Shown: in pieces, positions 1-7,000 of the stretch
Numbering within the stretch: the first letter of the stretch is position 1
Layout: every line of letters starts with the position of its first letter
DNA from: Chitinophagaceae bacterium
GTDB lineage: Bacteria; Bacteroidota; Bacteroidia; Chitinophagales; Chitinophagaceae
Assembly (NCBI GenBank): GCA_019747455.1
Contig: JAIEQT010000434.1
Span: 1 to 7,276, forward strand
Direction: 5' to 3'
DNA: 7,276 bases
Program-made: the position numbers and the translations under genes
The notes under the pieces: generated by a model
What the model was told of the DNA's origin: nothing
The model's input: only the letters and a program-made list of their open reading frames with translations
Database searches by the model: none

Positions 1-32
1 ATCAAGTAAAAAAAGAAAGTTATTTGAATCGT

Positions 33-434
33 ATGTATCGAAAGTACGGTTGGATAATTTGGCTTATCCTTGCTATCTTAATACTGATTGAGTCGGAAAG
101 AATTGATGGTATTAATCATTATTTTAAATTTCTAGGCTATATAATTTTAGCTCTTTTAAACATTCCCTGGAAAAAAGAAAAGATACCCTGTGTAGAACTT
201 GATGACAATGGAATTAGTAATGTAATGCCTAATACTGGTGAGTTTACTCAATTACTATGGAAAGATATAACCAAAGTATTTTACACCACCGATGGAGGTA
301 TATCATTTTATCACGGCAGTGATTTTACATTTTTTATACCAATTAGGCAATTATCTGATGCAGATAAAAATGCCCTCATAGAAATTGTAAAGCAAAAACT
401 TAGTCACGGTGTAATGGGGTTGGAGAAATTATAA
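33..434 (+). CDS. Small membrane-anchored protein with a YcxB/PH-like soluble domain (hypothetical)
   Basis: Seen: a 133-residue protein from the ATG at 33. Two short hydrophobic stretches (about residues 7-19 and 33-45) are followed by a soluble tail of about 85 residues. The tail has a run of predicted beta strands (CVELDDNGIS, LLWKDITKVFYTTDGGISFY, FTFFIPIRQL) and ends in an amphipathic helix (SDADKNALIEIVKQKL). The pattern of two membrane segments, then 'W-K-D-I-T-K-V', then 'I-P-x-R' and a final helix resembles YcxB-like and other bacterial PH-like membrane proteins; this is inference from pattern and no function is assigned. Start choice: the frame stays open to the left edge and a TTG at 24 lies 4 bases after a GAAAG tract (15-19). 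I prefer ATG 33, but TTG 24 or a start before the window cannot be excluded. The gene converges on the small gene at 494-772, with the 8-nt repeat array between them. Confidence 0.75.
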   Translation: MYRKYGWIIWLILAILILIESERIDGINHYFKFLGYIILALLNIPWKKEKIPCVELDDNGISNVMPNTGEFTQLLWKDITKVFYTTDGGISFYHGSDFTFFIPIRQLSDADKNALIEIVKQKLSHGVMGLEKL

Positions 435-449
435 GAAAGTCATTGGGCG

Positions 450-489
450 GAACGTCAGGTCGTCAGAACGTCGGAGCGTCAGGTCGTCG
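450..489. repeat. Five-unit tandem array of an 8-nt intergenic repeat
   Basis: Read in steps of 8 from 450 the sequence is GAACGTCA, GGTCGTCA, GAACGTCG, GAGCGTCA, GGTCGTCG. The invariant core is CGTC at the same place in every unit. The 12-mer CGTCAGGTCGTC occurs twice, at 453-464 and 477-488, exactly 24 bases (three units) apart. The array sits between two converging genes, 15 bases past the stop of the upstream one and 4 bases from the stop of the small minus-strand gene. It contains no GACG, so it has no obvious self-complementary arm. The same unit returns at 2304-2380. Function unknown. Confidence 0.8.
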
Positions 490-493
490 AAGC

Positions 494-772
494 TTACTTC
501 TTTCCTTCCATCTTATTTACATACTCGAGGGTTCCTAATCTAAAGCGAAAAGGTATTTTTGTAGCTTTCTCTAATTGTAACTCTTTCTTACAGAAAAATC
601 CCCAGTTTTTTACGGTGTAATCTGCAGGTATGAGCCGAATAGGTGTGCGATAAATACTATCAAGTTTTTGAGATCTAAGGCCAATACTTTGTATTTGCTG
701 TTGGCAAAAGCAGTAAGGGGCTGCTTTTAAGAAGAAAATTACAAACAAACAAATTGTTTTACTGAGTTGCAT
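494..772 (-). CDS. Small exported protein of unknown function (92 aa)
   Basis: Seen: 92 residues from the ATG at 772. The N-terminus is a convincing Sec signal peptide: MQLSK, a hydrophobic core [17 protein letters not shown], then probable cleavage near the CFCQQQ stretch (about residues 22-25). A Cys lies in that region, but the surrounding residues are not a good lipobox. The mature part is short, about 68 residues, and basic, with the motifs [16 protein letters not shown] and [20 protein letters not shown] recall closely similar C-terminal strings (P-F-R-F-R-L-G-[ST]-L-x-Y-x-N-x-x-E-G-K) in uncharacterised Chitinophagaceae proteins, but this is memory and not a search. The gene is divergent from rpoN across a 43-bp gap and may share promoter DNA with it. 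No strong Shine-Dalgarno precedes the ATG, as is usual in Bacteroidota. A role in envelope or periplasm is implied only by the signal peptide. Confidence 0.8.
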   Translation of the reverse strand: MQLSKTICLFVIFFLKAAPYCFCQQQIQSIGLRSQKLDSIYRTPIRLIPADYTVKNWGFFCKKELQLEKATKIPFRFRLGTLEYVNKMEGKK

Positions 773-796
773 GGTGTGAAATCTCTGTAAATTTAC
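767..796 (+). promoter_or_regulatory. Candidate promoter/operator between the small exported gene and rpoN
   Basis: The 43-bp divergent gap (773-815) contains a perfect 10-bp palindrome, GTAAATTTAC, at 787-796. Inside it, TAAATTTA (788-795) matches seven of eight positions of the Bacteroidota -7 consensus TAnnTTTG. A TTG at 767-769 lies 18 bases upstream, within the normal spacing to a -33 element, so a primary-sigma promoter firing toward rpoN is plausible. Because the box is palindromic it also reads as a -7 box toward the small gene, but no TTG is found at the right distance on that side. It could equally be an operator or chance A/T-rich sequence. Confidence 0.35.
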
Positions 797-815
797 GCAG
801 TTTTTAAATAATAGG

Positions 816-2303
816 ATGTCGCTCAGTCAGTCTTTACAACAAAAGCTATTACAAAAATTATCACCCCAGCAGATTCAACTGATGAAACTGCTGCAGGTTC
901 CTACTGCTAATTTAGAAGAAAGGATTAAGGAAGAGTTGGAAGAGAATCCTGCTCTTGAGCAAAGTGAAGAGGGACATGAAGATGAATTTAGTGAAGACCT
1001 CAAAGATGAATTTGAAAATTCAAACGATGATACCGAACCCGATGGTAGTGAAGATGATTATGATAGTGTAGATATCAGTGAATATGTGGTAGATGATGAC
1101 GGTGAGATTGCCGATTATAGAACCAAAGATGATAATTACCCCGAAATGGATGATCAAAAAGTGATTCCTATACGGGTAGAAACTAGTTTTCATGAATTGG
1201 TATTGAATCAACTCGGCATGCTAGAGCTGGATGAACGTAGTTATAAAATTGCCGAACAAATTGTAGGTAGTTTAGACGATGATGGCTATTTAAGAAGAGA
1301 GCTTACTTCTATATCAGACGATCTGGCTTTTAGACAAAGCCTGGTAGTTACTGAAAAGGAAATAGAAGAAATTATTCAGCAAATACAACAATTTGATCCT
1401 GCCGGTATTGCTGCACGAGATTTACAAGAATGTTTGTTACTTCAATTAAAACGTAAGATAACAGAGGGAAAAAGTGTAGAGCTGGCCGTTCAAATTTTAA
1501 GTAAGTACTTCGAAGAGTTTACGAAGAAACACTACGAAAAAATTCAACGCAGTTTAAACTTAACAGATGAGCAGTTGAAAGAAGTTATTGCGCAGATTAT
1601 TAAGCTGAACCCTAAGCCCGGTGGTAATATCGGAGAGATTAATAAAGCAGAAAGCTATATTGTCCCTGATTTTTTTGTGATCAATAATAACGGTAAACTA
1701 GAGCTTACCCTTAATGCTAAAAATGCCCCGGATCTTCGTATTAGCGAGGGTTATCGGGATATGCTGAAGGATTATGAGAAAGGAAGCAAGAAAGATAAAA
1801 GACAAAAAGAAGCAGTGCTATTCATCAAACAAAAAATAGATTCAGCTAAGTGGTTTATTGATATGATCAAACAACGACAGGAAACCCTGATCGGTACCAT
1901 GAGCGCTATCATGAAGCACCAGCAAGAATTTTTTCTTACCGGTGATGAAACGGCTATGCGGCCAATGATATTAAAAGATATTGCTGAAATTACAGGTCTT
2001 GATATTTCTACGGTAAGCAGAGTAGCTAACAGTAAGTTTGTACAAACTGAATTTGGTACGTATCGGCTCAAATTCTTTTTCAGTGAATCATTAAGTACCG
2101 ATAGCGGGGAAGAAGTGAGTACGCGCGAGGTTAAAAAAATATTGAGTGATATTATTGAAGCAGAAGATAAACGCAAGCCACTAAGTGACGAAGTACTTAC
2201 GGAAATGTTGCAAGAGAAAGGATATAATATTGCCAGAAGAACCGTAGCAAAATACAGAGAGCAACTGAATATACCTGTTGCCAGGTTAAGGAAGGAGCTG
2301 TAG
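816..2303 (+). CDS. rpoN: RNA polymerase sigma-54 factor RpoN
   Basis: Sigma-54 directs core RNA polymerase to -24/-12 (GG-GC) promoters, which open only when an AAA+ enhancer-binding protein hydrolyses ATP. The 495-residue length fits the family. Region I, residues about 3-49, is the Gln/Leu-rich activator-responsive segment ([20 protein letters not shown], then [17 protein letters not shown]). Region II, about 50-116, is a long strongly acidic linker rich in D and E. The core-binding part follows, with conserved [15 protein letters not shown] at 193-207 and LNPKPGG at 264-270. The DNA-binding region carries a helix-turn-helix (about 386-406, [20 protein letters not shown]). The signature RpoN box [10 protein letters not shown] lies at 473-482, close to the C-terminus. 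All parts are present, so the protein should be functional. The ATG at 816 gives the expected MSLSQSLQQ start; only a weak AGG lies immediately upstream. The stop is followed directly by an inverted 8-nt repeat element. No enhancer-binding protein is encoded in the window. Confidence 0.98.
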   Translation: MSLSQSLQQKLLQKLSPQQIQLMKLLQVPTANLEERIKEELEENPALEQSEEGHEDEFSEDLKDEFENSNDDTEPDGSEDDYDSVDISEYVVDDDGEIADYRTKDDNYPEMDDQKVIPIRVETSFHELVLNQLGMLELDERSYKIAEQIVGSLDDDGYLRRELTSISDDLAFRQSLVVTEKEIEEIIQQIQQFDPAGIAARDLQECLLLQLKRKITEGKSVELAVQILSKYFEEFTKKHYEKIQRSLNLTDEQLKEVIAQIIKLNPKPGGNIGEINKAESYIVPDFFVINNNGKLELTLNAKNAPDLRISEGYRDMLKDYEKGSKKDKRQKEAVLFIKQKIDSAKWFIDMIKQRQETLIGTMSAIMKHQQEFFLTGDETAMRPMILKDIAEITGLDISTVSRVANSKFVQTEFGTYRLKFFFSESLSTDSGEEVSTREVKKILSDIIEAEDKRKPLSDEVLTEMLQEKGYNIARRTVAKYREQLNIPVARLRKEL

Positions 2304-2380
2304 GAACGTCGGGTCGTCAGGTCGTCGGATCGCATTAGCTTTATTGAATTTGACGTTCTGAAGCTCTGACGTTCTGACGA
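2304..2380. repeat. Inverted form of the 8-nt repeat; 24-position stem-loop after rpoN
   Basis: The left arm reads in 8-nt steps from 2304: GAACGTCG, GGTCGTCA, GGTCGTCG, then a degenerate GATCGCAT. After an A/T-rich spacer the right arm carries the same unit on the other strand: TGACGTTC (2351-2358), TGAAGCTC, TGACGTTC, TGACGA. Pairing 2304-2327 against 2351-2374 by hand gives 17 Watson-Crick pairs, 4 G-U pairs and 3 mismatches, with a 23-base loop (2328-2350). The element begins on the base after the rpoN stop and ends 14 bases before the next start. A run of seven A, not T, follows it, so it is not a standard intrinsic terminator in the rpoN direction. It may stabilise the mRNA 3' end or partly uncouple the two genes; that is inference. 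Confidence 0.75.
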
Positions 2381-2394
2381 AAAAAATATAACTA

Positions 2395-3036
2395 ATGAGT
2401 AGCACCACTTTTTCAAAACCGTTACTTCTTTCCGCCAAAGTATTGGCTTATATACTTCATCCCTTATTCATACCTACCTATTTTTTTGCCTTTTTGATGG
2501 TTGCATATCCCTATGAATTTGCGGGTATTACCGAGTGGCAATTGAAGTTGCGATTATTTAGTGTATTTTGGTTAACGGCCTTCTTCCCGGCATTTGCTGT
2601 ATTTTTATTATGGCGATTAAAATTTAGTGCAGGTATTTTGTTGCGTACACAAAAGGAGAGAATTGTACCCTATGTTATTACCATGTTTTTTTATTGGTGG
2701 ATGTATTATTTAAGTAGAAATTTCACTGATCAGCCGGTAGTACTCAAATTCTTTTTTATGGGTATTTTTTTAACCACTGTATTCGGGCTTATTATCAATA
2801 ATTACTATAAAATTAGTATGCATGCGATGGGAGCCGGAGGGTTAGTTACGGCTATTATTTTATCATCTTTTTTTTATGAAGCAGCTAACGGAGTAGCTAT
2901 AGTTGTTGCTTTAATATCTTCGGGTTTAATTTGTACTGCTAGATTGATTACAAATGATCATGATACCAAAGAGATATATTTAGGATTGATCGTATCGATG
3001 TGCTCCCAAATGGGTGCTTATTTTTTTATCATGTAG
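2395..3036 (+). CDS. Polytopic membrane protein, divergent PAP2 (phosphatidic acid phosphatase)-like
   Basis: Seen: 213 residues, very hydrophobic, with about six to seven membrane segments (roughly 14-37, 53-74, 91-107, 116-135, 146-161, 166-182, 194-213). PAP2 enzymes remove phosphate from lipid phosphates or undecaprenyl pyrophosphate using K-x6-RP, PSGH and SR-x5-H-x3-D motifs. Here motif 3 survives as AR-x5-H-x3-E (R183, H189, E193). Motif 2 is reduced to ISMH (S141, H143). Motif 1 is only suggested by RTQKERIVPY (R84-Y93). An HP pair near the N-terminus (residues 22-23) is another feature I associate with these Bacteroidota proteins. The spacing of basic and His residues supports PAP2 ancestry; activity and substrate are uncertain. 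The start at 2395 follows an A/T-rich leader. The gene is downstream of rpoN on the same strand, separated by the hairpin repeat, so co-transcription is possible. Its stop lies 2 bases from the stop of the converging PorP/SprF gene. Confidence 0.9.
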   Translation: MSSTTFSKPLLLSAKVLAYILHPLFIPTYFFAFLMVAYPYEFAGITEWQLKLRLFSVFWLTAFFPAFAVFLLWRLKFSAGILLRTQKERIVPYVITMFFYWWMYYLSRNFTDQPVVLKFFFMGIFLTTVFGLIINNYYKISMHAMGAGGLVTAIILSSFFYEAANGVAIVVALISSGLICTARLITNDHDTKEIYLGLIVSMCSQMGAYFFIM

Positions 3037-3038
3037 TA

Positions 3039-4058
3039 TCAAAAACTTACACACCTCACCTTATCCAGCGTGGAACTCCTGATTTTTAAGAAATTGGTAT
3101 AAGCCATGGAAAGTTCTATACCTCCCCGCCAATTAGAAACGGTATTGAGTTTAGAGATATTGATATCATAACTCAACCCAATTGTAGTATGGTTAAAGCT
3201 CAATTTAATCACCGGTATTAAAGCATCATTCCATCTTAAAAAACTACCCATATATAGAATGGTAGGCTCCTGATCATCATAGGTACTTTGTGTGCTAAAA
3301 CCATACAATACGCCTCCTATCATTTGCCTATTGCCTCCTTGCGTAAAATAATCTACAAATGCAGTAATATAATCCCTGTCATTTACTTTACCATTGATGC
3401 CAATATTCATACTATACCTTGGTGCAATAGAGCTTACTTCATTACTAATGACCGATTTTATTTTAGGATTGTTGGCATGCGCAATAGATCCTGCAACATA
3501 GAATCTTAACTCATTTGTAAAAACGGTTGTGTACGAAATACCGGTCCAGAAATCCCAGTAATTATAGCCATTTCCCTGCAATATTTGTGAAGTAGGGTTA
3601 GTGGCGCTATACCCACCATTGCGATACTGATCACCAAATTTTATTTGTGTAGGATCGAACTGACTAAATACGGGCCCACCCATAAACGCAACAGATAAAT
3701 AGCTGTCATGTTCATCGCTTAACGACTTATGGTAATTTATAAAGGGTAATAACTGTGTGCGTTTCAAACGAATATCACCGGCTCCATCCATGCTCATTTG
3801 TAAACCTGTTGTGAAAAAATCGTTACTATTACTAACCGGGCTTTTGTATTCAACGCTAATTGATGTGGTTCTGAAAGGAACAGTAATGGATGCCCACTGA
3901 TCTCTGTAAATACCGGATACCCGAAGATCTCCTTTAAATAATCCTGCCAAAGCCGGATTTCTCAAAACCGGCTGTTCATAAAACTGTGAGAAAGTAAAGT
4001 CTTGCGCAAATACCTTCAACTTAAAAAAAAGAAATAATATGAACAGTATTTTTCTCAT
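3039..4058 (-). CDS. PorP/SprF family type IX secretion system membrane protein
   Basis: Seen: 339 residues with a Sec signal peptide (MRKILFILFLFFKLKVFA, likely cleaved after A18, leaving an N-terminal Gln). The family's N-terminal signature follows: QFYEQPVLRNPALAG at 25-39 and SGIYRDQW at 48-55. The remainder alternates polar and hydrophobic residues, as expected of an outer-membrane beta-barrel. The C-terminal end KVRCVSF resembles the 'RCPRF'-like tail I associate with this family. Known of the family: PorP and SprF are outer-membrane components linked to type IX secretion and gliding, and SprF-like paralogues next to a cargo gene are needed for secretion of proteins with type B C-terminal domains. 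The ATG overlaps the stop of the upstream repeat-protein gene by one base (TAATG), so translation is probably coupled. I infer that this is the dedicated partner of that protein and not the core PorP, because no other type IX genes are adjacent. Confidence 0.93.
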   Translation of the reverse strand: MRKILFILFLFFKLKVFAQDFTFSQFYEQPVLRNPALAGLFKGDLRVSGIYRDQWASITVPFRTTSISVEYKSPVSNSNDFFTTGLQMSMDGAGDIRLKRTQLLPFINYHKSLSDEHDSYLSVAFMGGPVFSQFDPTQIKFGDQYRNGGYSATNPTSQILQGNGYNYWDFWTGISYTTVFTNELRFYVAGSIAHANNPKIKSVISNEVSSIAPRYSMNIGINGKVNDRDYITAFVDYFTQGGNRQMIGGVLYGFSTQSTYDDQEPTILYMGSFLRWNDALIPVIKLSFNHTTIGLSYDINISKLNTVSNWRGGIELSMAYTNFLKIRSSTLDKVRCVSF

Positions 4059-7000
4059 TAACGTATGATAGCTACATTTCCTTTATACAATTGTGTTCCA
4101 CCTTTTTCACATACTACTTCACATATATATACATATACATCAGGATTGGCTGCCACACCTCTTATCTTTCCATTCCAACCATTACCTGCGTCATTTGGTA
4201 ATATATTTGTTTTTTCAAAAACTACTTCCCCCCAACGATTAAATACACGCAGGCTTTTAATATTTCTCACGCCTTTAGCCTGTACAAAAAATACATCATT
4301 AATACCATCTCCATCGGGTGTAAATGCGTTTGGAAGAAATACCTCAGTAGTAGGGCAAAATGTTTTGAAACAAACCGTATCGTTAGTAGTACAACCATAC
4401 ATATTGGTAGCGGCACAACTGATACATTCATCGAATACCACGCGCGCAATAGGGTTTGGACAACTCACGCAAGATAAATCGGCACCACCGCTCCATTTCC
4501 AACGAATAATATTGGCTGTAGCAGTAGTGGCATGTAGTTGTATTTTTGAACCTGCTACAAAGCTGCTGTCTTTGCCCACCTTTACCGGAGTAGGATTTCC
4601 TACTACAACGCGAACGGTTGCTGTATCAGTAAAACAATTATTCATATCTCTTCCTACCACTCTATATGCGGTAGTAGTTGTAGGAGTGGCAGTAGGGGTA
4701 GCGATAGTATAGTTGTTTAACCCGGATGCAGGTAACCATTGATAGTACGTTGCACCGCTAGCCCAAAGTCGAACACTTTGTCCCACACATATAGTATCTT
4801 CTGGTGCTACCTTAATTTTTATCTTATCTATTACTTGTATGTTCGTACTATTTACTTGTGTACAGCCAAATTCATTGTAACCAATTACTTTGTATTGGGT
4901 GCTCCGCAAGGGTTTTACTTTAACCGTTAAGCAGTTATTGCAAATAATATTTTCTTGCTGGTCTTTCCAAACAAAATTTGTTGCCCCGGCTGCTTGTAAC
5001 TCCACGGTTTCACCGGCACAAATTTTTTCCGGTCCTGCTACTTTTACTTGCGGCACCGGGTGAATAGTGATTTGTTTAAGTGCTGAGTCATAGCATTTGT
5101 TTACGGTTGCAACAGTAAGCTTCACAGTATACTTTCCTTGGTCATAATATAAAATTCGTACAGTACTATCTGTGAAATTTTTGCCATTACCTAAATTCCA
5201 TAGTCGAAGTATCACTGAATCGATCGAAGAGATTTCCGATTTGAATTCCATTAAACTATTCAAGCATGCCTCATTAATGGCGTTTATATTTACTTTGGGT
5301 AAATTATAAATGGGCACGTTATAAGTGCCGCTAACGGTATCGCTACAACCATATTTACCTGTTACAATTAACTCGGTTTTATGCGTACCGGTAAGGGTAA
5401 AATTAGAGCTGGCAGTTCTCGTATTGCTAATAATTTTTGAATCGGTTAGCCATCTATAGTCCGAAATACCGTGGGTTGCTATAGAACTATCTGTAAATTC
5501 AAAAATAGTATTTCCACATTCAAATATAGTTTTGGTAGTAAAGTTGGCTTTTACATTTTCCATCACAACAGAATCCGTTAAAGGTATTTTTATATGGCAG
5601 CCCGTATTACTGATAAGTGTAACAACAGGATGATAAATACCTGGTTTTATATACTGGTGGGTAATATTTTGTACACCTGTTTCAATTAAAGTACCATCAC
5701 CAAAATCCCAAACAATACGATCGGTATATTGTACTGTAGGAGAAAATGTTACTTTAAAATTATTATTACAATAGATACCAGTTTTGAAATTTATTTTTCC
5801 CTGAGGGGAACGTATACTAATAAATGTACTATCTATAAAAGCACAACCACCTTTATTTACCGCTTCCATCTTCACCCAATAATCTCCGCCTTGTACATAT
5901 GTAAATTGCGTACTATCTCCATATATAGTGGTGTCTGCCCCCATACGCCAACTTACTTTTGCGGCGGGTAATGATTCACTAACCAGTTTTACGGTAAAAG
6001 GAACACAGAAGCCATTTGTAGGATTGATGTTAGCTTTGCCCGGCTTTTCGCCAATTACTTGAATTTTTATACTGGTACTGTCTGTACATTTAAACCCATT
6101 AGCTGTTATGCTGCTGTAGAGACTAGGAATATAATTTCCGGGAGTTGTAAAAATATATTTGGTATTCGCACTACTATCGAATAGGGTATTGTTTAATAGC
6201 CATTTATATTGAATAGATGAATCCATATCGGTTTTTAGCAGTATAGTATCACCAATACAATAATTACTATTTAGCGGTTGAATAACAGTATGAGGAACTT
6301 TATTTAAACGAATAGTTTTTGTAATAACAGTATCTCCACAAACATGTTTTGCACTATGTGTAATGGTATATACTCCAGGTTTATTATAAGTGTGGGTAGG
6401 TGTTTGTGATGGGTTGGTAGTGGTAGATCCGTCTCCCCAATTCCAAAACTGTGCATTTGCTCCCGTGGTATTATTCATGAAGCTTGCCGTATAAGGGATA
6501 CCACAAATAGCTGTATCTACCAGGTTATTTTTTATTTGTAAAGTATTGGCAATAGCATTGATAAACTGTATGGCAGTATCTGTACCACAAGTATTTGTTA
6601 GTATCAATTTAGGTTGTAATATACCATTGGTATTTCCGAAATAAGTATGTGTAAAACTACTATCGCTTAATAATAAAGAATCCTTGCCTAACTCAAATAC
6701 TAATTTACTGGTATATGCAGAGCCAACAGTAGCCGGTGAAAATGAAACACGCAATGGGAAACAGCTATTTAACGGAGTGGCAATAAAGGAAGCAATGGGT
6801 TTAGACCTAACAGTGATTGTCTTATTCGTAAAGATAGTATCACAGTTGGAGAATGCTTTTAAGGTAATGGTATAACTGGTGTCTTTACCAGATGCACTGC
6901 CTATATAACTAATTGAGCTGGGATTGGCAATATTCGAGAAAGTTCCGTTAGCAAAATCCCAACTATAATGATAGTTGTTAATATTTGGCGTTGTATTGGT

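Noticed and set aside
1..9. ATC AAG TAA as the end of an upstream gene
   Set aside because: Only three codons are visible, which is too little to support a gene.
450..489. CRISPR array
   Set aside because: The unit is 8 nt with no spacers and no cas genes are present.
1020..1211. Minus-strand 63-residue hydrophobic frame
   Set aside because: It is the reverse complement of the acidic GAT/GAA-rich region II of rpoN, which automatically yields Ile/Phe-rich codons.
2336..2343. TAGCTTTA as a -7 promoter box for the PAP2-like gene
   Set aside because: No TTG-type -33 element lies at suitable spacing, and the sequence is in the loop/spacer of the inverted repeat; the match is no better than expected in A/T-rich DNA.
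2304..2386. Rho-independent terminator for rpoN
   Set aside because: The stem is followed by a run of A and not T on the plus strand, and it has a long loop with mismatches; it does not have terminator form in the rpoN direction.
1772..2416. Long minus-strand open frame (214 residues) across the end of rpoN
   Set aside because: It lies antisense to the conserved sigma-54 DNA-binding region and RpoN box and across the repeat; its Ser/Leu-rich product has no recognisable domain. It is a shadow.
4065..4712. Plus-strand open frame of 215 residues opposite the sorting domain
   Set aside because: It is antisense to the well-conserved type B C-terminal domain, and its Thr/Pro/Val-rich composition is explained by the opposite strand.
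6752..6754. TTG as the start of the giant repeat protein
   Set aside because: The frame continues without a stop to 7276 with further PKD and Ig-like modules, so this is an internal Leu codon in the middle of a domain.
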